Shown: positions 8,505 to 17,534, counted from the first letter of the stretch. The stretch is 20,720 nucleotides of DNA from Bacteroidales bacterium (GCA_023228725.1 JALOAQ010000048.1:1-20720); one strand, 5' to 3'. Made by a program: numbers and translations. Notes: generated from the sequence alone by a model not told the origin.

Positions 8505-9767
8505 AATAATATTATTCTCATTTTTATTCAAATATTTATCATTTGAGTCAAGCATATAAAATGCAAAAACAGCCATAAAAATTCTAATATCAATAAACGA
8601 ACTTGATTTTAGAACATTTAAAATTATATACATTAAAACTAAAATATTAATGTAATTCACTCCATTCAAATTTTTTGTAAAAATAAAATATAGAAAGATT
8701 AAAAATAAAATCAATCCTATTAATCCAAGCTCTATCCATATTTCTAGAAAAATATTGTGGGGATAAGACCTAAAATCCTTAGCATAATATAGAAGTCCAA
8801 AACTACCAATTCCAAAACCATAAATAGATTCTAATTTATTTTGCTTTAATAGATTTGTTGAAAATCTCAATTGGTCAACTCTTAAATCAACAGACTTTCC
8901 CATTGCAGAGCCTTCTGAACCAGCTTGTTTTTGTAAACTATTAGTTTCAGACTCTGGCAAGGGCAATAATAAACCTAACCTATATGCAGAACGATCAAGT
9001 AAAACTTTAACTTCGTTTTCAAAAATAAGGGAAAAAGTTAAGAAGAATAAAATAGTAAAACCACTAAACAAAACTTTTCTAAAATCAGAACTTAATAATA
9101 TTTTAAAATACGACAATTTAAAAAACTTAATAAATAAAAGCGGTATTAAAAGCAAAAGAACAAAAATAAGCGGTCCTCTAGCTCCTAGTAAAAACATTAA
9201 AATTATACTGAGAGTAACAACAAAACTGGAAATAAATAAATTTTTAAAAACCTTTTTCTTAGCTCCTAATATTACTAAAATATTGATACCCATTAAGCTA
9301 GAACAAGTCAAATATAAACCTAAAATTGGTTGATAATAAGCTCTAGATATTTTATCTGCACTATAATCCAAGTAAATTTTCAAAAAAACTATACTAACTA
9401 TTATCAAAGCTATAGATATTATTCTAAAGAACTTAGCAATATCAAATCTTTTATAAATAAGTGGAAATCCAAAACTAATTATATTTGGCAGGAAGAAAAA
9501 GACTTTTTTAAAAGAATAATTATTTGATGGAGTCCAAATCAAGCTTATAATCATCCACAAATAAAATATTAATAAAAAAACAAAAGCTAATAAATTATTT
9601 TTATTGAAGACAATAGGAATTTTTTTGTTTTTAAACTCTATAAAAACTGCTATTATGACTAAAAATGCGGCAAAAAGAGTAAAGTCAACAATAAACGGAA
9701 TCTTATAAAAAATTAAAAAACTTTTTATTATTCCTGAAAGATAAAATATTGCAAAAATTACTTCCAT
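8490..9767 (-). CDS. O-antigen polymerase/ligase family membrane protein (Wzy/WaaL-like)
   Basis: A 425-residue integral membrane protein with about ten or more hydrophobic segments. The large polar loop (about 251-335) ends in SYPHNIFLEIWIELGLIG, the Wzy_C hallmark with His337. GARGP (195-199, Arg197) is the second charged motif usual in this family. Such proteins join undecaprenyl-linked repeat units into a polymer (Wzy) or transfer the finished chain to an acceptor (WaaL); sequence alone does not separate the two. It begins 1 bp after the stop of the deacetylase-like gene, so they are co-transcribed, probably from the -7 element at 11125-11132. Its 3' end overlaps the convergent beta-barrel gene by 15 bp. 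Confidence 0.85.
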   Translation of the reverse strand: MEVIFAIFYLSGIIKSFLIFYKIPFIVDFTLFAAFLVIIAVFIEFKNKKIPIVFNKNNLLAFVFLLIFYLWMIISLIWTPSNNYSFKKVFFFLPNIISFGFPLIYKRFDIAKFFRIISIALIIVSIVFLKIYLDYSADKISRAYYQPILGLYLTCSSLMGINILVILGAKKKVFKNLFISSFVVTLSIILMFLLGARGPLIFVLLLLIPLLFIKFFKLSYFKILLSSDFRKVLFSGFTILFFLTFSLIFENEVKVLLDRSAYRLGLLLPLPESETNSLQKQAGSEGSAMGKSVDLRVDQLRFSTNLLKQNKLESIYGFGIGSFGLLYYAKDFRSYPHNIFLEIWIELGLIGLILFLIFLYFIFTKNLNGVNYINILVLMYIILNVLKSSSFIDIRIFMAVFAFYMLDSNDKYLNKNENNIILKTS

Positions 9768-9768
9768 T

Positions 9769-11103
9769 TTAAATTCTTTCTACAATTTTTTGATAAACAC
9801 TATCCCATCCCTCCCACTCGTTTACAGACAAATTACTATTATGCCATAAAAGAACAAAATCACCATTATATGATTTTACAATATTTGCAATTTTTAAGAC
9901 TTGATTTAAACAATTTTCTTTAGTTTTATATTTAGCACGCAAAGCTGTATCCATAACAATTAGAGGTCGTTCTCGTAAAGCCAGCTGATTTCTCAACTCA
10001 ATATCAAAAATTGGGTATTCATAACAAATTCCAGCTCTAAAACCAATGTCAGCATAAAAACCAATTCCAGAATCTACTTTTAAATTGCAAGCCTCCCAAT
10101 CCCTAAAAGTTTGAGGAATTAAATATCTTAAATAATGTTGCCTTCCTTCCGAAACACCATCAACAAAAGAAGAAATTCTATTAAACTCTTTCCTTAACTG
10201 TGAAGAATTATTAAAACTAGAATATGAGGGATGAATTCCAATTATATGATTTCTATTTTTAATTTTTTTAATGATATTTTTAACATTTTTATGGAAAATA
10301 CTGTATTGTACATCTTTCTCAGTTTTCAAACCCGGAATAAAATAAAAATTTGATTTAAGATTTTTCTTTTCTGAAATATCCATTAAAAAATCAAATTTAT
10401 CATAAACGTCAGTTGCTTTAGCAAATTTTTGTTTACAAACTGCTTTAAAAGTCTTTAAAAATGTTTTTACACTTTTCCGTCTAAATATATCTCCTAAAAG
10501 TGCTTTAACAATTTTACCAAACTTGTCATATCTGGCAATATAGTCAACATCATGAGTTAAAAACACGCGAAATTCCCTATTGTTTAATGCGACTTCAATA
10601 CCTGAATCATTTAACATTTTAACTAAAGCACTAATATAATCATTTACTACCGGTCGTTTATGAAAACCAAATTTTATTGAAAGATTTTCTTTTTCATTAA
10701 ATCTATTATGAATATCTTTTGAGTTATTAGCAATTTCTTCCCATCTTGTAAGCATAAAAAATATAGCAGCAATAATATCATTTCCACAAAAAATAAAACC
10801 ATCTTCATTTCTAAGTTCATCTTTACCAAACAAAACAGGGAAAGCAAAATCAAAACCTTCGCAAGTCATAAAATCCACTTCTTTGGGGATATTCATTGAG
10901 CTTTTATAATATTTATATCCATCTTCAAAACCAGAAAAAAAGACATCATCAATAATTAATCTGCAATTGTCTGATACAAATCTATAAAGAGGTTCATTAT
11001 CAATTAAAATTTCATATTCTGTTTTAAAAATTTCCCCAAAAATAAAGTTTAATACATATTTTTTTTCTGCTAGGAATTTATTTTGAATAAAAATTTTAAT
11101 CAT
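9769..11103 (-). CDS. Polysaccharide deacetylase family protein (NodB-like, N-terminal extension)
   Basis: 444 residues without a signal peptide. The N-terminal 170 or so form a separate domain resembling the DUF7033 region found ahead of such deacetylases. The NodB-like part has THDVD (183-187), supplying the catalytic base and the metal Asp, and HPSYS (291-295), the H-x3-S metal site. RQHYLRY (321-327), GIGFYADIGFRAG (346-358) and the late LLWHNSN (His421) fit the remaining motifs. The fold would de-N-acetylate or de-O-acetylate a glycan using a bound divalent metal. Lack of an export signal implies a cytoplasmic, lipid-linked or nucleotide-sugar substrate. Its partner is the Wzy-like gene 1 bp downstream. 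Catalytic residues appear intact; the substrate is unknown. Confidence 0.82.
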   Translation of the reverse strand: MIKIFIQNKFLAEKKYVLNFIFGEIFKTEYEILIDNEPLYRFVSDNCRLIIDDVFFSGFEDGYKYYKSSMNIPKEVDFMTCEGFDFAFPVLFGKDELRNEDGFIFCGNDIIAAIFFMLTRWEEIANNSKDIHNRFNEKENLSIKFGFHKRPVVNDYISALVKMLNDSGIEVALNNREFRVFLTHDVDYIARYDKFGKIVKALLGDIFRRKSVKTFLKTFKAVCKQKFAKATDVYDKFDFLMDISEKKNLKSNFYFIPGLKTEKDVQYSIFHKNVKNIIKKIKNRNHIIGIHPSYSSFNNSSQLRKEFNRISSFVDGVSEGRQHYLRYLIPQTFRDWEACNLKVDSGIGFYADIGFRAGICYEYPIFDIELRNQLALRERPLIVMDTALRAKYKTKENCLNQVLKIANIVKSYNGDFVLLWHNSNLSVNEWEGWDSVYQKIVERI

Positions 11104-11124
11104 AATACATAAGCGAATAATTCA

Positions 11125-11132
11125 CAAATATA
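11125..11132 (-). promoter_or_regulatory. Promoter -7 element of the deacetylase/polymerase pair
   Basis: The minus strand reads TATATTTG, a perfect TAnnTTTG match, 21 bp before the ATG at 11103. No TTG occurs at the usual spacing upstream. It lies in the 91-bp gap after the AAC(3)-like gene, which holds no other clear signal. Confidence 0.5.
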
Positions 11133-11194
11133 ATAAAGTATTAGATTTCTGCATAAAATATTTTTATTGTTAAATTTATGTGTCGTTAAAACAA

Positions 11195-12082
11195 TTATTT
11201 TACAATTTTAAAAATAGAAAGAATACGTTTAAAACTTAAGTTTTTAAAATTCTTACGCAACCAATTAAATCCAAATTTTATTTTATTTTTTTCAGAGTGT
11301 TCCCAAGTCATTTTACAAGAATAGCAAGCAGGATTAGAACAAAAAAACAAACTAGGATTATTTTTGAGTTCTTGAATTTCAATTTCTAAAGTTTTTTTCA
11401 TATCTGTAAGAATTGCTTGAGTCCTTCCAAGTTTTCCTTTAGAAATAATTGCTTTATTATTCTCATAATAGGGTAAAAAATTAACAAAACCATTAGAACA
11501 ACCTCCATTCCAGTTAACTTTTGCCAGTTCTATATCTCCTTTTTCAGTTCTATACAATCTTCCTAAATTTAATTGTTTTCTTTTAAAATTCAAATATTCA
11601 ATAGCCAAATGAGTTGTTCCTACACCAATAATATTTTCACCAATATTCAAATTTTTTGAATTTAGATTTATTATATTTTTCAACAAATCATATCCTCCTG
11701 AATTTGGTAAATGTTGAGCACAAATCTTTTCTGCAAAGTTTCCAATTGCAACAAATTTTTGAATTGGATGCTTACTTCTAAACATTTTTGGATGCTTAAT
11801 CATTTCGTTAACAAAAACACCAGCATTTGAAGGCGTATTATCGTCAGCTATATCCAATTTTTGCAAAGAATTTAATGGTAAGGGATAAACATTTACAAAA
11901 GAGTCTGCAACTAATGTACCTTCTTCTCCAATAGTTTCCAACAAAGCCTCTAATAAAGTATTTGCACCATTCTCAAGTTTTCCTACAGAACGCATTGAAA
12001 CCTTAACATGAATAATGTCGCCTTTTTTAAGCCCTAGATTTTGCAAATCTGAAATAATTTTTTTCTTTGTAAATATTTCCAT
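11195..12082 (-). CDS. AAC(3)-family N-acetyltransferase, probably acting on an amino sugar
   Basis: 295 residues of the aminoglycoside 3-N-acetyltransferase superfamily, which uses acetyl-CoA to acetylate an amine. Recognisable parts are GDIIHVKVSMRSVG (21-34), GEEGTLVADSF (52-62), FRSKHPIQKFVAIG (101-114) and IIGVGTTHLAIEYL (151-164, with His158 and Glu162). Its place between flippase and deacetylase, 5 bp after the flippase, argues for acetylating the amino sugar made by a DegT-type aminotransferase rather than for antibiotic resistance. Unusual is a Cys cluster, CSNPACYSC (248-256), near the C-terminus, with Cys195 and His262, which could bind a metal. Family call is firm; substrate is inferred. 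Confidence 0.82.
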   Translation of the reverse strand: MEIFTKKKIISDLQNLGLKKGDIIHVKVSMRSVGKLENGANTLLEALLETIGEEGTLVADSFVNVYPLPLNSLQKLDIADDNTPSNAGVFVNEMIKHPKMFRSKHPIQKFVAIGNFAEKICAQHLPNSGGYDLLKNIINLNSKNLNIGENIIGVGTTHLAIEYLNFKRKQLNLGRLYRTEKGDIELAKVNWNGGCSNGFVNFLPYYENNKAIISKGKLGRTQAILTDMKKTLEIEIQELKNNPSLFFCSNPACYSCKMTWEHSEKNKIKFGFNWLRKNFKNLSFKRILSIFKIVK

Positions 12083-12087
12083 TTTTA

Positions 12088-13362
12088 TTATAATTTACCA
12101 GAAACCACTTTATATAATAAATATAAAAAATAAATATAATACAAACTCAAGATAGATGAAAGCAAAATCATAAAACTTATCATATTCAAGTTAAAAAACT
12201 TAACAAAACCAAAGATTAACACAGTTAAAACTAGCAGTCCAATTTGCCAGAACAAAGATATTTTTTGTTTTTCAAAAACCGATAAACTTATAGACAAAGG
12301 AGCAGTTACAAACCTAATCATTATTAGTGGGATTAGTATTTTAGCATAATAACCTGCTATTCTCCATTCTGCACCAAAAATGACAGCAAAAAGCCATTCT
12401 CCAAGAAAAAACACAACAATAATAATTGGGATAGAAAGTAATCCAAGTTTTTTTAAAGTACTTAAAAAAACTTCTTTTGCATGTCCATATTTTTTCAATT
12501 GATCGTGGGCTTCTTTATAATATACATTTTGCATAGAAGTGCCAATTATAGCACTAGGCAAGCCCAAAATTCGGTTAGATAAAGAATAATACCCTACTTG
12601 TGTAATATTGTAAAGTGCAGAAATTAAAATACTAGTAAGATTTATAGCTAACACATTTGCTAAAGTTGCAGGCATAGTATATTTAGGAAAGTCCTTATAT
12701 TTTTTTGCTTGAACTTTCATATTTGCTAAGGAAGTTTTTCTTATAAATAATTTTAGTTTTATTTTTGACATCAAAGGGATTATTGAAGCAATATATCCAA
12801 TTATTTGTCCTAAAATTAAGCCCATTGGGGATTTTGATATAAAGCCCAAAGCAATTTGCGTACCGGTACGAGAGCTAGACCTTGCAATACTGGCAGTAGA
12901 GATACTTTTGAACAATTTTTCTCGTGTATTATAATAACTGAGCATATTAAAAGCACCTTGAACAAATACAGTAATTGGCACAAAATATAACCAAAATTTT
13001 ATTTGTGAATTATTTAATAAACTAGCAATTCCTTCAGCAAAAAACCCAATAATAATTTGTAAAAAAATAGATAAAATAAAAGCAATAATAAAGCCCAAAC
13101 TCATAATATTCCAAGCGTCTTCTTTTCTTTCGGGCAATACAATAGATAATTCATAACGTAAATTAGCAACACTTCCCAAAATGGCAATAACAGAAACAAA
13201 AAGCTCTAAGATCCCAAAATCATCAGGGGAATACATTCTTGTTAGCACTGGCATTAGCAACATAGGAATTATTTGTGCTATAACTGTACCCTTAAAAAGA
13301 ATAAAAAAGTTTTTTGAAAACTCTGAGCTTGGTGAAATTATTTTAGAAATTTGTTTAAACAT
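12088..13362 (-). CDS. Polysaccharide flippase (Wzx-like, MATE/MOP superfamily)
   Basis: A 424-residue inner-membrane protein with about 12 hydrophobic segments that should flip undecaprenyl-linked sugar units across the membrane. FKGTVIAQIIPMLLMPVLTR followed by YSPDDFGILELF is the characteristic N-terminus of Polysacc_synt-family flippases, and ANLRYELSIVLP follows. The frame extends 19 codons upstream to a GTG at 13419, but the ATG at 13362 directly precedes the conserved N-terminus and lies downstream of a good promoter at 13379-13407, so I use it. The AAC(3)-like gene follows after 5 bp in the same operon, and the GT4 gene is divergent. Confidence 0.88.
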   Translation of the reverse strand: MFKQISKIISPSSEFSKNFFILFKGTVIAQIIPMLLMPVLTRMYSPDDFGILELFVSVIAILGSVANLRYELSIVLPERKEDAWNIMSLGFIIAFILSIFLQIIIGFFAEGIASLLNNSQIKFWLYFVPITVFVQGAFNMLSYYNTREKLFKSISTASIARSSSRTGTQIALGFISKSPMGLILGQIIGYIASIIPLMSKIKLKLFIRKTSLANMKVQAKKYKDFPKYTMPATLANVLAINLTSILISALYNITQVGYYSLSNRILGLPSAIIGTSMQNVYYKEAHDQLKKYGHAKEVFLSTLKKLGLLSIPIIIVVFFLGEWLFAVIFGAEWRIAGYYAKILIPLIMIRFVTAPLSISLSVFEKQKISLFWQIGLLVLTVLIFGFVKFFNLNMISFMILLSSILSLYYIYFLYLLYKVVSGKL

Positions 13363-13378
13363 TATACAAAATATTTCA

Positions 13379-13407
13379 CAAAAATAATTAATCGTAGCAA
13401 TAAACAA
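13379..13407 (-). promoter_or_regulatory. Promoter of the flippase operon
   Basis: On the minus strand TTG (13407-13405) precedes TATTTTTG (13386-13379) by 18 bp, matching the Bacteroidota consensus. Transcription would start close to 13373, just ahead of the ATG at 13362 and downstream of the alternative GTG at 13419, which rules that GTG out if this promoter is used. Confidence 0.65.
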
Positions 13408-13457
13408 GAATTTTTTCACAAAACAGAATATGAATTTTAATTCTAAACTTATTTATA

Positions 13458-13465
13458 TATTTTTG
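13458..13465 (+). promoter_or_regulatory. Promoter -7 element of the GT4-GT2-aminotransferase operon
   Basis: TATTTTTG is a perfect TAnnTTTG match, 26 bp before the ATG at 13492. A TTG at the usual distance upstream is lacking. With the flippase promoter it makes a divergent regulatory region of about 130 bp. Confidence 0.55.
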
Positions 13466-13491
13466 TCAAATAATATTTTCTAGTTAAAAAC

Positions 13492-14589
13492 ATGAAGATT
13501 TGCCATATAAGTACAGTTCATCCTCGTTATGATGTAAGGATTTTTTTAAAAGAATGTGTTTCTCTATCAAAAAGCTTCAAAGAAGTACATTTAATTATTG
13601 CTGATGGACTTGGAGATGAAAAAAAGAACAATGTTCAAATACATGATATTGGAAAACCAAAATCACGAAAAGATAGATTTTTAAACTTTAACAAATTAGC
13701 ATTAAGTAAGGCAAAAGAATTACAAGCCGAAATCTATCATTTACATGACCCTGAATTACTTAGAATAGCTTTAAAGCTAAAAAAAATAGGAGCAAAAGTT
13801 ATTTATGACTCACACGAAGATTTGCCCAGACAAATTTTAAATAAAACATATATTCCTAAAATTATAAGAAATACTGTTTCTAAAATAGTAGAAAATTATG
13901 AAAATAAAATTTCTAAAAAGTTAAATGGAATTATTACAGCAACTCCTCATATTAGAGAAAGATTTTTAAAAATAAATAAAACCACCATTGATATCAATAA
14001 CTTTCCAATAATTGATGAAATTGAATTTAACTCAAATTGGGAAAACAGAACAAACTCTATTGCTTATATTGGTGGTATATTTAAAACAAGGGGTATAATC
14101 GAGAGTTTAGATGCTATAGAAAACACAAAAATAAAACTCATACTTGGAGGTTTTTTTTCACCACCAGAACTAGAGGCTGAATGCAAATCTCACCCTGCAT
14201 GGTCTAATGTAGATTATCGTGGATATTTAAACAGACAACAAGTAAATCAAGCTTTATCTGAGGTAAAAGCTGGAATGGTAATATTAGAAGCAACGCCAAG
14301 CTATATTGTTTCTTTACCAGTAAAAATGTTTGAATATATGGCTGCTGGCCTACCTGTAGTTGCATCTGATTTTCCATTATGGAAAAGCATAATTGAGGAA
14401 AATAATTGTGGAATTTGTGTTGACCAAACAAATCCTGAAGAAATTAGGGAAAAAATTCTTCAACTTATTTCATCTACTGATGAAAAATTAATAGAAATGG
14501 GTAAAAACGGACGTAAAGCAGTTGAAGTAAAATACAATTGGCAAACTCAAGAAGAAAAATTAATCAATTTTTACACAAATAGCATTTAA
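13492..14589 (+). CDS. Glycosyltransferase family 4 (GT-B fold)
   Basis: A 365-residue cytosolic retaining glycosyltransferase. The N-terminal Rossmann half begins MKICHISTVHPRYDVRIFLKE and includes YHLHDPELL and VIYDSHEDLP, typical of GT4 enzymes. The C-terminal half has SIAYIGGIF (about 191-199) and the nucleotide-sugar site VKMFEYMAAGLPVVAS, where Glu281 is the donor-binding glutamate of the E-x7-E type motif. It is the first gene of a three-gene plus-strand operon, with the GT2 gene 2 bp downstream, and should add one sugar to the lipid-linked repeat unit. Donor and linkage are not predictable here. Confidence 0.88.
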   Translation: MKICHISTVHPRYDVRIFLKECVSLSKSFKEVHLIIADGLGDEKKNNVQIHDIGKPKSRKDRFLNFNKLALSKAKELQAEIYHLHDPELLRIALKLKKIGAKVIYDSHEDLPRQILNKTYIPKIIRNTVSKIVENYENKISKKLNGIITATPHIRERFLKINKTTIDINNFPIIDEIEFNSNWENRTNSIAYIGGIFKTRGIIESLDAIENTKIKLILGGFFSPPELEAECKSHPAWSNVDYRGYLNRQQVNQALSEVKAGMVILEATPSYIVSLPVKMFEYMAAGLPVVASDFPLWKSIIEENNCGICVDQTNPEEIREKILQLISSTDEKLIEMGKNGRKAVEVKYNWQTQEEKLINFYTNSI

Positions 14590-14591
14590 AA

Positions 14592-15596
14592 ATGGAGAAG
14601 TCTGTTTCAATAATAGTACCTTGCTATAACGAAGAAAAGTATATAGAAAATTGTTTAAATTCAATTTTAGATTTTGATTACCCTCTTGATAAACTTGAAG
14701 TTTTTTTTATAGACGGAATGAGTAATGATTTAACTCGTGAAATAATATTAAAATATTCTAAACAACACTCTTTTATAAAACTAATAGACAATCCTAAAAA
14801 AACAGTACCTTTTGCATTAAATAAAGCTATAAAACTAGCCAAGGGAGAAATAATAATTAGACTTGACGCTCATGCTTCTTATTCTAAAAATTACATAAAA
14901 TATTTAGTTGAAAATTTGCAAAAACTAAATGCTGCAAATGTTGGGGTAGTATGGAAAACAGATGTATATAATAAAAATAAAAAAAGCTTAGCGATTAAAA
15001 AAGTTTTATCTCATCCTATTGGAGTAGGAAACGCTCATTTTAGAACTGGTGTAACTCAAACAATGGAGGTTGATACTGTACCTTTTGGTTGTTGGAGAAA
15101 AGAAAGCTTTGAAAAACATGGCTTTTTTAACGAAAAACTCACTAGAAATCAAGATATAGAATTTAATAAAAGAATAATTAATGCTGGTGAAAAAATTTAT
15201 CTTTTGCCAAATGCAGAATGTGTATATTATGCGAGAGAGACTTTTAGAAAAATTTCTAAAAATAATTTTCAAAATGGAATGTGGAATATTTTAACAGTAT
15301 TTTACACCAAAGATTTAACTTCCTTATCACTAAGGCATTTTGTTCCTTTATTTTTTGTTTTATCATTGTTTTTACCTCTGCTTTTCGCATTGATTTATTG
15401 GCCAATTTGTATTATAAGTGTATTTTCATTTATTCTGTATTTACTTTTAATCATAAGTATTTCAATTAAGCTAAACGATAAAACAACAAGTTTTTTCAAC
15501 TTGGTTTACACATTTTTTATTTTACACATTTCGTATGGAATAGGTTCTTTAACTGGAATTTTAAAATTACCATTTATAGCAATAAAAAAAGATTAA
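14592..15596 (+). CDS. Glycosyltransferase family 2 with C-terminal membrane segments (ExoA-like)
   Basis: 334 residues. The GT-A domain starts SVSIIVPCYNEEKYIENCL, followed by FFIDGMSNDLT and RLDAHASY, where Asp92-Ala-His94 replaces the usual DxD. This D-A-H form is known from ExoA-type succinoglycan transferases. FGCWRKESFEKHGFFNE (165-181) and RNQDIEFNKRI (185-195) carry the acceptor-side catalytic Asp188. Three or so hydrophobic segments from about 250 to 330 anchor it to the inner membrane. It sits 2 bp after the GT4 gene and 1 bp before the aminotransferase. Its role is probably sugar transfer to the undecaprenyl-linked intermediate. Confidence 0.87.
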   Translation: MEKSVSIIVPCYNEEKYIENCLNSILDFDYPLDKLEVFFIDGMSNDLTREIILKYSKQHSFIKLIDNPKKTVPFALNKAIKLAKGEIIIRLDAHASYSKNYIKYLVENLQKLNAANVGVVWKTDVYNKNKKSLAIKKVLSHPIGVGNAHFRTGVTQTMEVDTVPFGCWRKESFEKHGFFNEKLTRNQDIEFNKRIINAGEKIYLLPNAECVYYARETFRKISKNNFQNGMWNILTVFYTKDLTSLSLRHFVPLFFVLSLFLPLLFALIYWPICIISVFSFILYLLLIISISIKLNDKTTSFFNLVYTFFILHISYGIGSLTGILKLPFIAIKKD

Positions 15597-15597
15597 A

Positions 15598-16743
15598 ATG
15601 GCTGATTATATCAAGAGTTTAAAAACTGAAATATCTAAATATTTAAAAACTGACAATATTTACTTTCACAATAAAGGAAGAGTTTCGCTTTATGTTATTT
15701 TAAAAGCTATGGGTGTAAAAGAAGGAGATGAAGTTATTATTCCTGCATACACCTGTGTAGTTGTTCCAAATCCAATTATATATTTGGGGGCAAAGCCTGT
15801 TTATATAGAAATTGACAAAGACAGCTTGTGCATAGACATTAAGCTTTTGGAAAAACACATAACTAATAAAACAAAAGTTATTATATGTCAAAATACTTAT
15901 GGTCTTTCAGAAAATGTTGACTCTATTGTAGAAATTGCAAAAAGGCACAACTTATATACTATAGAAGATTGCACGCATGGTTTTGGAGGTTTTTATAAAA
16001 ACCAACCCAATGGAAGTTATTGTGATGCTGCTTTTTACTCAATGCAATGGAACAAACCATTTTCAAGCGGGATAGGTGGATTTATGACAATCAGCAATAA
16101 TCAGCTAATTAAAAAAATTAATGAAATAGAAAAACAAAAAGTAAAACCAAGCTTTAAGACTAAACTAAACCTTAAAGTTTTATTTTTCGTAAAAAGATAT
16201 TTTCTTAAAAACTCCACATATTGGTTTTTAATGAATTTCTATAGATGGCTAAGCAAAAATAATTTAGTTACAGGCTCTTCGTCCGGCAATGAAATCTCAG
16301 ACATCAAAATTCCTAAAAACTTTTTGATGGACTATTCACAAACTCAAGCAAAAGAAGGATTGCGAAATATTAAAAAGCTTCCTGAGTTATTAAAATTAAG
16401 AAAAGATAATGCAATTAAATACACAGATTTTTTAATTAATAACAAGAAAACACATGTTAAAAAAGACTTTTTCGAGAACCACTCATTTTTAAAATATCCT
16501 ATTTTAGTAAAAGATAGAGAAAAAATTTTCAATTTAGCTCGTAAGACTAAAATTGAGTTAGGAGATTGGTTTATCTCACCTATTCATCCTGTTCAAAATA
16601 ATTTTGAAAAGTGGGAAATGTATCCAGAGAAATATCCTAATGCTGATTTTATTTCAAAACATGTTGTAAATATTCCCACAGATACTAAACAAGTGGGAAA
16701 AGTTTTAAGTTTTTTAGAAAAATATATTGATGAGATTCTCTAA
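15598..16743 (+). CDS. DegT/DnrJ/EryC1/StrS-family sugar aminotransferase
   Basis: 381 residues of the PLP-dependent fold type I family that transaminates nucleotide-linked keto-sugars, usually with glutamate as amino donor. GDEVIIPAYTCVVVPNPIIY (43-62) and GAKPVYIEID (64-73) begin the large domain. TIEDCTHGFGG (121-131) supplies Asp124 for the PLP pyridine. In FYSMQWNKPFSSGIGG, Lys153 is the expected Schiff-base lysine, at the same S-x4-K spacing as the classical SFHxxK. The product would be an amino sugar, matching the N-acetyltransferase encoded nearby. It ends the plus-strand operon and is convergent with the Wzz-like gene, only 2 bp apart, with no terminator visible between them. Confidence 0.88.
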   Translation: MADYIKSLKTEISKYLKTDNIYFHNKGRVSLYVILKAMGVKEGDEVIIPAYTCVVVPNPIIYLGAKPVYIEIDKDSLCIDIKLLEKHITNKTKVIICQNTYGLSENVDSIVEIAKRHNLYTIEDCTHGFGGFYKNQPNGSYCDAAFYSMQWNKPFSSGIGGFMTISNNQLIKKINEIEKQKVKPSFKTKLNLKVLFFVKRYFLKNSTYWFLMNFYRWLSKNNLVTGSSSGNEISDIKIPKNFLMDYSQTQAKEGLRNIKKLPELLKLRKDNAIKYTDFLINNKKTHVKKDFFENHSFLKYPILVKDREKIFNLARKTKIELGDWFISPIHPVQNNFEKWEMYPEKYPNADFISKHVVNIPTDTKQVGKVLSFLEKYIDEIL

Positions 16744-16745
16744 TT

Positions 16746-17531
16746 TTATTTATTTATTGTTTTTAAAAGTTTTTTAATCTCAAGAAAACTTGCACTTATT
16801 AAACCTAAAAAGCCACCTAAAAATCCAAAGATCAAAACACTTTTTAAAATAGATTTTGAAGTTATAAAAACAATATTTTTATTTATAATTTTAAAATTTG
16901 ACAAACCTGCAAGCTCTTTTTCAATCTCTCTTTTCTTTTGATATAACATTAACATTTCTGTATATGTATTACTAATAGAAAGATTGGAATTAGACTGAGC
17001 ATTTTTCAAAATAGCCTCTTGCAAATCATTAAGTTTAGAGATTTCATTATCTAAAACAGCAATATATTTTGTTAAATCTTTCTTTTTGCAATCAATACCC
17101 TTATTAATATATTCTAAATTATTCAAAAAGTTTAATATAGCATCAGAAATAACAATAATATTTTCTTTAGAATATACTTCTAGGTTAATAATTATAGCAT
17201 TATTTACAGTTGTATCAAAAGACACAGAGCGTATTTCAGTAGCATGTTCAAGGCTAATTTCCAATTTATTTGCTACACTATCAGTACTATTATTTGAAAT
17301 ATGAATTTTTATAGGTTCTAACAATTCATAAACAATCCTACTATCTACTATAGGGCTTGAAGCAATAAATTTAGTTTTATAAATCTCTTTAGAGAAAAAG
17401 TAATGAGCTAGTCCGCCAGCTATGCCAAGTATAGTAAAACTTACTAAAACAATAATATATTTTTTTATAAATTTTGATATTTTAATTATTAGAGTTAAAA
17501 TATCAATTTCTTTATTTTGATTATCTCCCAT
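16746..17531 (-). CDS. Wzz-like chain-length determinant protein
   Basis: A 261-residue inner-membrane protein with the polysaccharide co-polymerase layout: a cytoplasmic N-terminus, TM1 (about 29-48, IIVLVSFTILGIAGGLAHYF), a periplasmic part (about 50-220) with a predicted coiled-coil stretch (about 130-200), and TM2 (about 228-246, SVLIFGFLGGFLGLISASF) with a short basic tail. No Walker motifs or tyrosine-kinase domain follow, so it is the kinase-free type. It is short for the family (commonly 300 residues or more). It should set the length of the polymer made with the Wzy-like protein. It starts 3 bp after the upstream GT2 gene and so belongs to the minus-strand operon led by the DUF4199 gene. 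Confidence 0.78.
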   Translation of the reverse strand: MGDNQNKEIDILTLIIKISKFIKKYIIVLVSFTILGIAGGLAHYFFSKEIYKTKFIASSPIVDSRIVYELLEPIKIHISNNSTDSVANKLEISLEHATEIRSVSFDTTVNNAIIINLEVYSKENIIVISDAILNFLNNLEYINKGIDCKKKDLTKYIAVLDNEISKLNDLQEAILKNAQSNSNLSISNTYTEMLMLYQKKREIEKELAGLSNFKIINKNIVFITSKSILKSVLIFGFLGGFLGLISASFLEIKKLLKTINK

Positions 17532-17534
17532 AGT

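Noticed and set aside
11139..11190. A possible hairpin ATTGTT / AACAAT after the AAC(3)-like gene
   Set aside because: The stem has six AT-dominated pairs and an 18-base loop, too weak to call an intrinsic terminator.
11195..12082. Antibiotic resistance gene
   Set aside because: Only family-level similarity supports it, and the operon context points to polysaccharide synthesis.
15006..15272. An 88-codon minus-strand open frame inside the GT2 gene
   Set aside because: It lies wholly opposite conserved GT2 motifs and has Phe/Ser/Ile-rich antisense composition with no recognisable feature.
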